Assembly (NCBI GenBank): GCA_947500435.1
Contig: CANMRV010000002.1
Span: forward strand, 186,001 to 250,000
Source of the DNA: an uncultured Flavobacteriaceae bacterium
GTDB taxonomy: Bacteria > Bacteroidota > Bacteroidia > Flavobacteriales > Flavobacteriaceae
Length of the DNA stretch: 64,000 bases
Direction: 5' to 3'
The translations under genes were made by a program, and so were the position numbers. This document shows, one piece after another, positions 17,498 to 25,819 of this stretch. Under the pieces are notes generated by a model. That model saw nothing but the letters and a program-made list of their open reading frames with translations, was not told where the DNA came from and searched no databases. Every line of letters begins with the position of its first letter. Position 1 is the first letter of the stretch.

Positions 17498-17523
17498 CTA
17501 GTTATTTAACTGCTAGTTTTAAA

Positions 17524-17853
17524 CTATTTATTTTTAGTTACCAGATTTGTTGCGCTTCGTAATTCATCCCAGGTGGAATCTAATTCCTTTAGAAAAAGTT
17601 TGCCTGTTTCGGTCAAAGTATAATATTTCCGAGGTGGTCCTGAGGTTGATTCTTCCCAGCGGTAATTGAGTAACCCCGCATTTTTTAACCTTGTTAATAG
17701 CGGATAAATGGTGCCCTCTACCACAAGCATTTTTGCGTCTTTGAGGGTACTAAGAATCTCAGAGGCGTACTTGTCATGTCCGTTAAGGATAGATAGTATG
17801 CAGTACTCCAACACTCCTTTGCGCATTTGTGCTTTTGTGTTTTCTACGTTCAT
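17524..17853 (-). CDS. PadR-family transcriptional regulator
   Basis: A winged-helix repressor: LEYCILSILN opens helix 1, followed by YASEILSTLK, the recognition region EGTIYPLLTRLKNAGLL, and the wing PRKYYTLTETGK. These are standard PadR positions. The start used here is ATG at 17853 (MNVENTKAQMRKG); an earlier in-frame ATG at 17913 would add 20 Lys/Thr-rich residues and is less likely. It sits upstream of PspC and DUF2807 genes, a frequent arrangement in Bacteroidota in which the regulator controls its own operon. A perfect palindrome at the operon promoter (19230-19250) is a candidate operator. Confidence 0.92.
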   Translation of the reverse strand: MNVENTKAQMRKGVLEYCILSILNGHDKYASEILSTLKDAKMLVVEGTIYPLLTRLKNAGLLNYRWEESTSGPPRKYYTLTETGKLFLKELDSTWDELRSATNLVTKNK

Positions 17854-18033
17854 AACTTCTTTTTGCTTTTTATGCCGAGACTTCCCTTTTGTGTTTGATG
17901 TGATTGTCTGCATAGATTAACTGTTCGTTTTTTGAATGATAAATAAACATCCTGATTAATTTTTGATTGATGATGAAAAACTCTTGTTTTTGATTGATGA
18001 ATAAACTCTTAATGGTATGATTAGCACCTTGTT

Positions 18034-18552
18034 TTATTCTGGTTTATATTGATGGTCGTAACTTAATTCACGTTTTACTTTCCATATGTTGTTTTCTTTT
18101 ATCCACACATGAGTGAATTTAGCAACATCCCCTTTTTGGTAATCCTTGTTCTGGTTTAGTGATTCAAAACGGTGGATACCATGTTGAATTGCTCCATAAA
18201 GCTCTCCGTTTTTATATAGCGGAAATACTTTCAAACTGTTGGAAATCAGAATTCTTTTAGATGGTTGTGGCTCTTCGGAATTCCAATTTGCACAATTCTC
18301 CTTCATTGGGTTAAGAAAAGCATCTCTCCCTTCACTAAGTCCACCTTTATCGTGGTAAAATTCAAAATCTTCTGTAAAAATACCTTCCAATGTATTCGTG
18401 TCGCAGGTATTGAATGCCGCATTGAATAAAATACTATCCTGCTTTTTTAGCACCTGGTACAACTCAGAGCTTTCTGCTACCTGAGCCGAGGCAGTAATGA
18501 TTGTTAATAGCATTATTACTATTATGGTGACGATGTGTTTTAGTAGTAACAT
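18034..18552 (-). CDS. Secreted SnoaL/NTF2-like protein (DUF4440 type), 172 aa
   Basis: A signal peptide (about residues 1-23, ending ASAQ) precedes a cystatin-like alpha+beta domain with the DUF4440 pattern: LKKQDSILFNAAFNTCD, then LEGIFTEDFEFYHD, and near the end FTHVWIKENNIWKVKRELSYDH. Such domains are small enzymes or ligand-binding modules; no catalytic residue can be assigned. The ATG overlaps the stop codon of the DUF4870 gene by one base, so the two are coupled. Exported, probably periplasmic. Confidence 0.8.
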   Translation of the reverse strand: MLLLKHIVTIIVIMLLTIITASAQVAESSELYQVLKKQDSILFNAAFNTCDTNTLEGIFTEDFEFYHDKGGLSEGRDAFLNPMKENCANWNSEEPQPSKRILISNSLKVFPLYKNGELYGAIQHGIHRFESLNQNKDYQKGDVAKFTHVWIKENNIWKVKRELSYDHQYKPE

Positions 18553-19025
18553 TACTTTATAAATTTTATGGTGATAGGGTACTCAAAAGTTTGCCCCTCG
18601 TTTGTTCTTATGGTTGCTAAAATGGTATATACAATGTTGACGATAAACAAAGCTCCTTGTAACAATCCCGCTATGCCTACTGGCAATAACCAAGAGCCAA
18701 ATCGAAAATCATCGCTGTCAAAACTTACGTTAAAATCGTGGAGATGATTAAAACCAAAAGGGTCAAAATCAAATATGTCTGGAAAAAACCCTACGAAAAA
18801 CGGAATGCTAATAATACCCAATACAATAGAGTAGAGGAGCAGGCTTATTTGAAAGTTCAACGCCTGTTTTCCGTTATAGTCAACAAATTTATTTTCCTTT
18901 TTATTGGCCGTCCATAGTATTAACGGGAGAATAAAATTACCAAAGGGAAAAAAGAACTTAGAAAAAGTAGAGGCATGTATTACCGCCGATAATGTTTTTT
19001 CATGTTTGGTTAATGTATCTGTCAT
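18552..19025 (-). CDS. DUF4870 (Tic20-like) membrane protein, 157 aa
   Basis: Four membrane segments can be seen, with the family motifs HASTFSKFFFPFGNFILPLILWTAN (in part) and VDYNGKQALNFQISLLLY, in which the NGKQALNFQ stretch is diagnostic of DUF4870. A loop rich in Asp and Phe at about 86-108 (IFDFDPFGFNHLHDF) is longer than usual. First gene of the minus-strand operon leading to PadR, PspC and DUF2807. The transcript probably starts near 19200, giving a leader of about 180 bases containing a perfect hairpin. Function unknown. Confidence 0.85.
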   Translation of the reverse strand: MTDTLTKHEKTLSAVIHASTFSKFFFPFGNFILPLILWTANKKENKFVDYNGKQALNFQISLLLYSIVLGIISIPFFVGFFPDIFDFDPFGFNHLHDFNVSFDSDDFRFGSWLLPVGIAGLLQGALFIVNIVYTILATIRTNEGQTFEYPITIKFIK

Positions 19026-19100
19026 GGCTTAGAAGTTTCGTGTTGAGATTCGATTTTGAAAATAACCGAAATAGTTTCTCGGATTGATTTTTTCGAAGCC

Positions 19101-19133
19101 TCCTTCGGTAGATATGTCTAATCTACCGAAGGA
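19101..19133. repeat. Perfect 13-bp inverted repeat in the leader of the DUF4870 operon
   Basis: TCCTTCGGTAGAT and its exact complement flank a 7-base spacer, 76 bases before the DUF4870 ATG. With the promoter assigned at 19209-19216 it lies in the transcribed leader and would form a strong RNA hairpin without a T-run. It may be an attenuating or stabilising element, or a dispersed repeat. Confidence 0.7.
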
Positions 19134-19208
19134 AGTATCGAGTTGATTGATATGATTGATTGATGAATTTTGCATGATGGTTTATAGATTACATATTATC
19201 TTCTTATG

Positions 19209-19216
19209 CAAATATA
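19209..19216 (-). promoter_or_regulatory. Putative -7 element of the DUF4870-PadR-PspC operon (TATATTTG)
   Basis: On the minus strand an exact TAnnTTTG match, with a TTG at 19240-19238 forming a -33 element 21 bases upstream. Both elements face the DUF4870 gene, whose start is 184 bases downstream. Confidence 0.55.
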
Positions 19217-19229
19217 TATCTAAAGGATG

Positions 19230-19250
19230 GTACTATGCAACACATAGTAC
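19230..19250. promoter_or_regulatory. Palindromic operator candidate GTACTATG-N5-CATAGTAC
   Basis: Perfect 8-bp arms with a 5-base centre that contains the assigned -33 TTG of the DUF4870 operon promoter. A dimeric repressor bound here would block the promoter. The operon encodes a PadR regulator, which commonly controls its own operon, so PadR is the natural candidate; this is inference. Confidence 0.5.
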
Positions 19251-19322
19251 TAATATTTAACATAAAATTAACAAATTCATTCTTGTTTATTTTGAGTATT
19301 TTTAGCTTCTAAATATTTGAAA

Positions 19323-19778
19323 ATGGCAGTATCTGCGGGCAAAGTCAATACTTTTATGTTCTTTAAATTACCCTCTGCATGGTGGAGTGGGGTTCGCCTT
19401 AAATATATGGATGATACGAAAGCAATCGCCAGTGTGAAGTATGGATGGCGGAATCAAAATCCGTTTAATTCCATGTTTTGGGCCGTTCAAGGTATGGCTG
19501 CTGAACTGGCAACAGGAGCGATGGTAAGTAGTCAAATAGCAGAAAGCGGGAGGAAAATTTCAATGCTTGTACAAAACAACACGGCAAACTTTACGAAAAA
19601 AGCGGTTGGCAGAATAACCTTCACCTGTGAAGACGGTCATTTGATAAAAGAAGCCTTAGCAAACACTATTGAAACAGGAGAGGGACAAACGATCTGGATG
19701 AAATCTGTTGGGGTGAATACTGATGGGGTAGTAGTTTCTACTTTTAAATTTGAGTGGACGGTTAGGTTGAAAAAGTAA
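19323..19778 (+). CDS. DUF4442 hotdog-fold protein, 151 aa
   Basis: The sequence follows the DUF4442 pattern: FFKLPSAWWSGVRL, RNQNPFNSMFWAVQGMAAELATG, then KAVGRITFTCEDG near the end. This is a hotdog-fold family related to acyl-CoA thioesterases, here without a membrane segment. The frame can be opened at a TTG at 19317, but the ATG six bases later is preferred. It is a single gene facing away from the PadR operon. The substrate is unknown; a role on acyl thioesters is a family-level inference. Confidence 0.8.
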   Translation: MAVSAGKVNTFMFFKLPSAWWSGVRLKYMDDTKAIASVKYGWRNQNPFNSMFWAVQGMAAELATGAMVSSQIAESGRKISMLVQNNTANFTKKAVGRITFTCEDGHLIKEALANTIETGEGQTIWMKSVGVNTDGVVVSTFKFEWTVRLKK

Positions 19779-19953
19779 TCCGTTGGCAGCTACCGTAATT
19801 AGGAATAGAAATTTAAGTTATTCTTAAAATTTTATTTAAGGGGGTGTAACATTTCTCTTTAGGATACTACAAACATTTGACTAGTAATTATAATTATCAA
19901 TCAAAAATAATCAGATTCCCGACTTCTAGGGAATAACACTAAAAAGCTTACTT

Positions 19954-20751
19954 ATGAACGCACACGAAATAGACTACGAGATTTACGGAGAAGAAATGCA
20001 GTATGTTGAAATAGAACTCGACCCGCAAGAGGCTGTAGTTGCTGAAGCCGGAAGTTTTATGATGATGGATACCGATATTAAGATGGATACCATTTTTGGA
20101 GATGGGTCCAATCAAGAAAAAGGTGTATTGGGAAAGATTTTTTCTGCTGGAAAACGCATGCTAACGGGAGAGAGTTTGTTTATGACCGCTTTCCTGAATA
20201 TTGGACAAGGAAAAAAGAAAGTGAGCTTTGCTTCTCCATATCCCGGAAAGATTCTAGCTATTGATTTATCTGAAAAGCAAGGCAAGTTCATCTGCCAAAA
20301 AGACGCCTTCCTATGCGCTGCTAAAGGTGTTCAAGTAGGCATCGAGTTCTCCAAAAAGCTTGGGAGGGGTTTGTTTGGTGGTGAAGGTTTTATCATGCAA
20401 AAATTAGAAGGTGACGGAATGGCTTTTGTTCACGCTGGTGGAACCATGGCTAAAAAAGAACTAAAAGCTGGAGAAGTTTTAAAAGTAGATACAGGTTGCA
20501 TTGTAGGATTTAGTCAAACTGTAGATTATGATATCGAATTTGTTGGAGGAATTAAAAATACGGTCTTTGGTGGAGAAGGTTTATTCTTTGCCACACTTCG
20601 AGGTCCTGGAACCGTCTACATTCAATCTTTACCCTTCAGTAGATTGGCCGGTAGGGTACTGGCTTCTATTCCAAGAGGTGGAAAAGATAAGGGAGAAGGA
20701 AGTATTTTAGGAACGCTTGGTGATATTGTTGGGGGGGATAGAGGATTTTAA
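19954..20751 (+). CDS. AIM24/TIGR00266 family protein, 265 aa
   Basis: Motifs of the TIGR00266 (AIM24-like) family are clear: [22 protein letters not shown] near the start, [11 protein letters not shown], and [23 protein letters not shown] towards the end, in part. It is a Gly-rich double-stranded beta-helix protein with no signal peptide, so cytoplasmic. The function of the bacterial members is unknown. It has its own gap of 175 bases upstream and is followed by a palindromic repeat rather than by an operon partner. Confidence 0.9.
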   Translation: MNAHEIDYEIYGEEMQYVEIELDPQEAVVAEAGSFMMMDTDIKMDTIFGDGSNQEKGVLGKIFSAGKRMLTGESLFMTAFLNIGQGKKKVSFASPYPGKILAIDLSEKQGKFICQKDAFLCAAKGVQVGIEFSKKLGRGLFGGEGFIMQKLEGDGMAFVHAGGTMAKKELKAGEVLKVDTGCIVGFSQTVDYDIEFVGGIKNTVFGGEGLFFATLRGPGTVYIQSLPFSRLAGRVLASIPRGGKDKGEGSILGTLGDIVGGDRGF

Positions 20752-20769
20752 ACTGCTTTTAAGCCCCAC

Positions 20770-20850
20770 CGTCAGTTCGAGAGTCCCGAAGTCTCGGGAG
20801 AGAACGAACTAAGGAACACCGACGCATCTCGACTCCGCTCGATGTGACAG
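20770..20850. repeat. Palindromic intergenic repeat (REP-like)
   Basis: The gap after the TIGR00266 gene has two nested palindromes: AGTTCG (20774-20779) pairing with CGAACT (20805-20810) around TCCCGA/TCGGGA, and an imperfect palindrome CATCTCGACTCCGCTCGATG at 20825-20844. The second resembles a GC-rich unit often seen between genes in Flavobacteriaceae (from memory). Base composition is clearly above the surrounding DNA. Confidence 0.65.
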
Positions 20851-20862
20851 TTATTCTTTATT

Positions 20863-20870
20863 TAACTTTG
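20863..20870 (+). promoter_or_regulatory. Putative -7 element (TAACTTTG) of the DUF2461 gene
   Basis: Exact TAnnTTTG match 34 bases before the ATG of the DUF2461 gene, just after the palindromic repeat. No clear -33 TTG is visible. Confidence 0.45.
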
Positions 20871-20904
20871 TACTTCTAACCTCGTATTTCGTACTTTTTA
20901 ACTT

Positions 20905-21558
20905 ATGAATTTCCAAAACCAAATCAACTTCCTCAAAGCCCTTCAAAAAAACAACAATAAAGAATGGATGGATGCCAATCGGAAATGGTATAAACAAGTC
21001 CGAGATGATTTTATTGGCTGGTTAGATACCATGAACGCGAAATTAGCAGATATTGACGATGGGTATTTTGATACTCCTGGAAAGAAAGGCATCAACCGCA
21101 TCAACAATAACCTGATGTTTCATCCGAATAAACCGATTTACAAAGACCATTTTGGTGCTGGATTGGACAAACGACCTGGCACCGGAGATTTCTATATTGA
21201 AATCGGAATCGAACGTTGTACGTATGCTGGCGGACTATGGCGCCCAGACCCCAAACGACTGCGAAGTATTCGTGATGCGATTGATTACGATGGAGAAGAG
21301 TTGCAGAAAATCCTGAATAAAAAATCCTTCAAACAAAGCTTTGGCGGACTTTGGGAAGATGTAAAGCTTACAAACTCACCTAAAGGTTTTTCAAATGACC
21401 ATCCGCATATTGATTTATTGCGAAATAAAACCTTTGCTGTCGCTACTGAATTTTCTACCAAGGAGATTTTTAAAAAGGATTTTGAAAAACAGGTCATCAA
21501 AGTGTATAAAGAAATGCTTCCGTTTCGAAGGTATTTGAATCAGGCGGTTACCGTGTAA
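20905..21558 (+). CDS. DUF2461 / TIGR02453 family protein, 217 aa
   Basis: The family opening (FLKALQKNNNKEWMDANRKWY, in part) is followed by RINNNLMFHPNKPIYKDHFG, FYIEIG and a C-terminal FFRYL-type end (LPFRRYLNQAV). This conserved family in bacteria and fungi has no known function. No signal peptide or metal motif. Monocistronic, with a promoter element 34 bases upstream and convergent with the serine hydrolase gene, 26 bases away. Confidence 0.9.
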   Translation: MNFQNQINFLKALQKNNNKEWMDANRKWYKQVRDDFIGWLDTMNAKLADIDDGYFDTPGKKGINRINNNLMFHPNKPIYKDHFGAGLDKRPGTGDFYIEIGIERCTYAGGLWRPDPKRLRSIRDAIDYDGEELQKILNKKSFKQSFGGLWEDVKLTNSPKGFSNDHPHIDLLRNKTFAVATEFSTKEIFKKDFEKQVIKVYKEMLPFRRYLNQAVTV

Positions 21559-21584
21559 CGCGATAAACCCCTTTTGCTCAAAAT

Positions 21585-22667
21585 CTATTCGGTGTCAACT
21601 ACTTTTTCCGAAGCCAACTTCAGTAATTGACTTGCCGCCGGGCCAACCTCTACTCTTGATGTATTTGTCAGTACTGCAACAACAATTTCTTTTTCAGGTA
21701 CAATAAACAAAAGTGACGAACAACCCATTTGAGCCCCTGAATGCCCTATGACAGCACCTTCATTTGGTTTTGGATTATAAAGAAACCAACCGAATCCGTA
21801 GGAGTTCCTTTCTTTTTCAAGACTATGATGTTGTCGCATAAGGTCAAGGGTTTCCCGAGAAACAAAAACGTCGTTTAATACCGCTTTACCAAACTTCAAA
21901 ATATCTTCAATAGTAGTGTATAAGCCCCCTCCCGGGATACGATTACTCAAATTGTTTTCTGTACCTTCCTTAGGTTTACCCTTACCTCTTTTGCGATGAT
22001 AAAGTTTAGATTCATTTTCCAATTGAACTCCATATTGGTCTACTCCTGTATCCCTCATTTCCGCTTTGTCCCAAATATTTTTCTGCATATATGCTTCAAA
22101 AGTCAGTCCGGATACTTTTTCAATGATAACGCCTAGCACAGTATATCCGTAAGTGGTATAGGTATATTTAGTTCCGGGCTCAAACAATAAGTCACGGTCT
22201 TTAAATATACCTGTTGCTACATAAAGGCTCGGGTATTCAGTTTGAGTTCTTGTCTCCTTCACGTCCCTATAGCCGGCAATCCCTGAGGTATGCGAGAGTA
22301 AATGACGTGTTGTAATTTGCGTTTTTTGGTGTTTTGGATAATCAGGAATGTAGGTTTGTATAGGGGTATCTAAATCCAGCAAGCCTTTTTCCACTAGCTG
22401 CATTGCAGCCAGTGCGGTCATGGATTTCGCTATTGATGCCATTCTTAGTTTCGTATGGGTTTCAAACGGCCGTTGCGATTTTTTGTCGGAATATCCCCTA
22501 ACCGAATTCCATAGAATAGAATCGCCAATGGAGTAACCGATGGCGCCTCCAACGGCCATATTTTCGTTAACCAAACTTTCAAGTATGACGCTAGCTTCTG
22601 CAGTACTTTCTTGGGCCGCAGTCATTAAAGAGGATAAAAAGAGTATTCCAATTACAAAGTGTCTCAT
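21585..22667 (-). CDS. Secreted serine hydrolase, class C beta-lactamase family, 360 aa
   Basis: A signal peptide (about residues 1-18, ending TAAQ) is followed by the class C fold. The nucleophile motif SxxK is SIAK in RMASIAKSMTALA. The second motif is YTT in YTYTTYGYTVLG, so the usual Asn of YxN is Thr, as in LACTB-type hydrolases. HSGAQMG near the end replaces the KTG motif with HSG, common in this family. These enzymes are D-aminopeptidases, esterases or peptidoglycan carboxypeptidases rather than antibiotic resistance factors. Periplasmic. Physiological substrate unknown. Confidence 0.9.
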   Translation of the reverse strand: MRHFVIGILFLSSLMTAAQESTAEASVILESLVNENMAVGGAIGYSIGDSILWNSVRGYSDKKSQRPFETHTKLRMASIAKSMTALAAMQLVEKGLLDLDTPIQTYIPDYPKHQKTQITTRHLLSHTSGIAGYRDVKETRTQTEYPSLYVATGIFKDRDLLFEPGTKYTYTTYGYTVLGVIIEKVSGLTFEAYMQKNIWDKAEMRDTGVDQYGVQLENESKLYHRKRGKGKPKEGTENNLSNRIPGGGLYTTIEDILKFGKAVLNDVFVSRETLDLMRQHHSLEKERNSYGFGWFLYNPKPNEGAVIGHSGAQMGCSSLLFIVPEKEIVVAVLTNTSRVEVGPAASQLLKLASEKVVDTE

Positions 22668-22692
22668 GATTTTTTTCGCTTTTGATTTAGGT

Positions 22693-22700
22693 CAAAAATA
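22693..22700 (-). promoter_or_regulatory. Putative -7 element (TATTTTTG) of the serine hydrolase gene
   Basis: Exact TAnnTTTG match on the minus strand, 26 bases before the ATG at 22667. No clear -33 TTG at the usual distance. Confidence 0.4.
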
Positions 22701-22728
22701 GAAACATAGCCTTGTGTAATATTCTATT

Positions 22729-23520
22729 CTAAAGGGTTTGGGACGAAGTACTGGGTTTTAGGGGTGAATTTTCTAAAGCCAAAATCTCTTTTTTATTGGT
22801 CTTAGAAATTGGGACCTCCATTTGGGTCAAAAGTAAGATGTTGGAATTCTTCCATGCTATAAAATGTAATGGATTGATAAGGTGAGAGCGGTGTACTTTT
22901 ATCAAACTAGGTTCTTGTGGTTGTATCTCTTTCAGTGTAATTCGTAATAGTTTTTTCCGTAAGGCACCATTTTCCAAATAGGATACTTCCACATAATTAT
23001 CTGCACTTGAAATACAGACTAAATCTTTCAAATGGATATTCAGCACATCCAATTTATTGGCTCCTCTGAGCACAACTTTACTAGGGTTTTCCAATGTTGC
23101 CTTCTTGTTCAACCACCAACGTAAAAAGAGGAGAATAGGAAGAATAATAAAAAATATGGGATAGTATACTTGAAAGGTAAACTTTGTGAAACTATAATTA
23201 CCGTTGATGATATCTGTCTTGTAGTAGGCGAAACTGCCTAGAAGTACTATAACATTGAAAAGAAGGATGAAGATTATTTCATAGGTAAGATTCCAATGGT
23301 TCTTCTTCTTGAAAAACCAATTTTGTACAAGAACTAAAACCGTATAACCCACAAATGCGATGAAGCCGTAAGGAGGTAGTATCTGAAGCCGGATTGGAAA
23401 AGAAAGGTCCGATGTGTCAAAAGGTGCAATAAGCACAAGGAACAGATATAGCCATATAGCAATGACAACGGCAACAATAATATGATGTTTAAAGGAGGTG
23501 TTCAGGTTTAGATTCCTCAT
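22729..23520 (-). CDS. Membrane-anchored LytTR-domain regulator, 263 aa
   Basis: Four hydrophobic helices cover about residues 15-135 (for example HIIVAVVIAIWLYLFLVL and IFFIILPILLFLRWW). A LytTR DNA-binding domain follows at about 155-255, with CISSADNYVEVSYLENG and KVHRSHLINPLHF. There is no receiver domain, so the signal probably comes through the membrane part or a partner. It lies 30 bases downstream of the bestrophin gene, and co-transcription is possible. Proteins of this type are frequent in Bacteroidota; target genes unknown. Confidence 0.88.
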   Translation of the reverse strand: MRNLNLNTSFKHHIIVAVVIAIWLYLFLVLIAPFDTSDLSFPIRLQILPPYGFIAFVGYTVLVLVQNWFFKKKNHWNLTYEIIFILLFNVIVLLGSFAYYKTDIINGNYSFTKFTFQVYYPIFFIILPILLFLRWWLNKKATLENPSKVVLRGANKLDVLNIHLKDLVCISSADNYVEVSYLENGALRKKLLRITLKEIQPQEPSLIKVHRSHLINPLHFIAWKNSNILLLTQMEVPISKTNKKEILALENSPLKPSTSSQTL

Positions 23521-23550
23521 AAAAGCACTTGTTTCATTCAGAAGAATAAA

Positions 23551-24591
23551 TTACATCAAGACATCATTTTTAGCCTTAATAGGCTCTGGTAACTCAGTTT
23601 CACCCAGCATTTCTCGTAAATCGATTTCAATGGTCCTGCATAGGGAGAGCATAGGAATATCATTTCCTAGACCTTCGAAAGGATTTTCAGAATAGTCCCC
23701 CACCAATTCCATCATGACATAAACCCAGCCTACCAAAACGGTAAAAGGAATAGAGAGCCAAACCCCAAACTCGCCAAGTTTTGCAAATTCAGAAACCATC
23801 CCTAAGGGCAGCAGGAAAATAAAGATTCCGACGAAAACCAGACTCATACTTCCGTATTGTCTTGGTAGGGGAAACTTCTTGATGCGTTCACATTGCCCTT
23901 GAAAGGTGTAGAAGTCGGAAAGTAATTTTTGCAGTTCCATATGGCGGAAATCATCTATAATGTCAGCTTCACGCAGTTGTTTCAAATCTTGACTTTGCTG
24001 GTCTATGATTTGAGTTGCGGTATTTTTGTAATTGATTAGTCTTTCATATTCATTATGGGGTAGAAATTTTTTCAACTCTAGTTCACTAACTTCATCACCT
24101 AACAAACCAACACCGAAATCTTTCATTCGTTTTTCTATCATGCGCTTATAGTGTCTACCTTGATTAACATGTTCCCAAGATGTAGGTATCAATAATTGAC
24201 TACGCAATGCATACAGCCATCCGATATGGCGATAAATAAGCTTTTTTCGATACGTATTTAGTTCGGTTTCACTATGATTTATTGAACTAAACTGATTGCT
24301 CAAAAATGCCTTAGAACTTGCCCCCCATGAACGACTACCATTGACAATAGCTCCCCATATTTTACGAGCTTCCCACAAACGGTCATAGGCACTATTGTTT
24401 TTGAATCCTACATAAAAAGCTACCGCAGTACCAATGACAGATAAAGGTAACCATGGAATTACCAGCCAAGCCTTTAAGGACGTATACTGGTAAACAAGAG
24501 CCACAAGTGCAGCCCAAAGCGAAATCCATATGATATGCACCCCACTGAATCTTAAAATTGACTTTAAGCCGAAGTTCTTTTTTACGTACAT
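23551..24591 (-). CDS. Bestrophin-family (UPF0187) ion channel protein, 346 aa
   Basis: Family motifs are seen near the N-terminus: a membrane segment, then FYVGFKNNSAYDRLWEARKIWG (in part) with the conserved NxxYDRxWEAR core, and near the C-terminus GDYSENPFEG, a hallmark of bacterial bestrophins (PFEG..NDIP). Hydrophobic helices lie at about 20-65 and 230-295. Bestrophins form pentameric ion channels in the inner membrane. It lies 3 bases downstream of fabV, so they are probably co-transcribed. Physiological role in this organism unknown. Confidence 0.9.
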   Translation of the reverse strand: MYVKKNFGLKSILRFSGVHIIWISLWAALVALVYQYTSLKAWLVIPWLPLSVIGTAVAFYVGFKNNSAYDRLWEARKIWGAIVNGSRSWGASSKAFLSNQFSSINHSETELNTYRKKLIYRHIGWLYALRSQLLIPTSWEHVNQGRHYKRMIEKRMKDFGVGLLGDEVSELELKKFLPHNEYERLINYKNTATQIIDQQSQDLKQLREADIIDDFRHMELQKLLSDFYTFQGQCERIKKFPLPRQYGSMSLVFVGIFIFLLPLGMVSEFAKLGEFGVWLSIPFTVLVGWVYVMMELVGDYSENPFEGLGNDIPMLSLCRTIEIDLREMLGETELPEPIKAKNDVLM

Positions 24592-24594
24592 GGG

Positions 24595-25785
24595 CTATTC
24601 GATTAATCCGGGAATTGCTACTATCTCATTGGTGTCTTTCAGGTAGTCAACTCCTTCAATATGGAAACCAAATAAGTTGAAAAAATCGGTTCGATAGCCT
24701 TCTAAATCTCCGATTTCAGAGAGATTCTCGGTAGTGGCTTCTTGCCATAGTTTAGCTACTTTTTCTTGTACGTCAGCTCTCATCTCCCAATCATCGATTC
24801 GTATTCTTCCCTGCTCATCGGTTGGAATAGTATCCAGAAATAAACGTTCTTTATAAAGTCGGTGAATTTGCTCAATACATCCTTCATGAATCTCCTCTTT
24901 CTTCATTATTTTATACAATAATGAAATATATAAAGGGATAACAGGAATAGCAGAACTGGACTGTGTTACGAGAGCCTTATTTACTGAAATATAAGCCTTT
25001 CCATTGATCGATTTTAAGGAATCAGTGATGGTAAAAGCTGTTTCTTCCAAATGGTCTTTCGCCATCCCAATAGTTCCTTTTCGATAAACCGGCTCAGTTA
25101 GTTTTGGACCTATATACGAGTAAGCAACTGTTTTAAAATTTTCGGAAAGTAAATCAGCATCCTTCAAAGCATTTATCCACATTTGCCAATCTTCACCGCC
25201 CATAACGGTAACGGTATTTGCAATATCATCACCCACAGCAGGTTCAATTGTGATTTCTTTTACTTCCCCTGTATGGAAATCCACTGTTTTATTCGTGTAT
25301 GAGTTCCCGATAGGTTTTAAAGTTGATTTGTAACGAACACCAGTCTCCGGGTGTGTTCGGACAGGAGAAGCAAGACTATAGACCACCATGTCTATTTTTC
25401 CTAAGTCCGCTTTAATTAGCGCTAAGGTTTTTTCTTTGATTTCATTTGAAAAGGCATCACCATTAATGCTTTTAGCATAGAGGCCTTCTTTATGAGCTTC
25501 CGTTTCAAAGGCGGCTGTGTTATACCAGCCCGTGGATGCCGTTCTTCCTTCTGAAGGTGGTTTTTCAAAAAATACCCCAATGGTAGAAGCATTCGAACCA
25601 AAAGCACTCGTTATCCTTGATGCCAGACCAAAGCCCGTTGAAGCACCAATTACCAGTACTTTTTTGGGACCTTCATTTTGACCTTTCGATTTTATATATT
25701 CAATTTGTGTTTTTACATTTTTTGCGCAACCCGTTGGGTGTGCTGTGGTGCAGATAAATCCGCGGGTCCGAGGTTCTATAATCAT
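24595..25785 (-). CDS. fabV: Trans-2-enoyl-CoA/ACP reductase (NADH), FabV
   Basis: At 396 residues this is the full length of FabV enzymes, which reduce the enoyl thioester in fatty acid synthesis and are an alternative to FabI. The start (IIEPRTRGFICTTAHPTGC) is diagnostic. The cofactor-binding glycine motif GASTGFG is at 47-53, and the catalytic Y-x8-K pair is Y234 and K243. Substrate-loop residues NSYTNKTVDF follow the family. Cytoplasmic. First gene of a probable operon with bestrophin and the membrane LytTR protein. Confidence 0.95.
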   Translation of the reverse strand: MIIEPRTRGFICTTAHPTGCAKNVKTQIEYIKSKGQNEGPKKVLVIGASTGFGLASRITSAFGSNASTIGVFFEKPPSEGRTASTGWYNTAAFETEAHKEGLYAKSINGDAFSNEIKEKTLALIKADLGKIDMVVYSLASPVRTHPETGVRYKSTLKPIGNSYTNKTVDFHTGEVKEITIEPAVGDDIANTVTVMGGEDWQMWINALKDADLLSENFKTVAYSYIGPKLTEPVYRKGTIGMAKDHLEETAFTITDSLKSINGKAYISVNKALVTQSSSAIPVIPLYISLLYKIMKKEEIHEGCIEQIHRLYKERLFLDTIPTDEQGRIRIDDWEMRADVQEKVAKLWQEATTENLSEIGDLEGYRTDFFNLFGFHIEGVDYLKDTNEIVAIPGLIE

Positions 25786-25819
25786 CTACTATTAAATTTT
25801 GTTTAATTTTTTATTTGTT

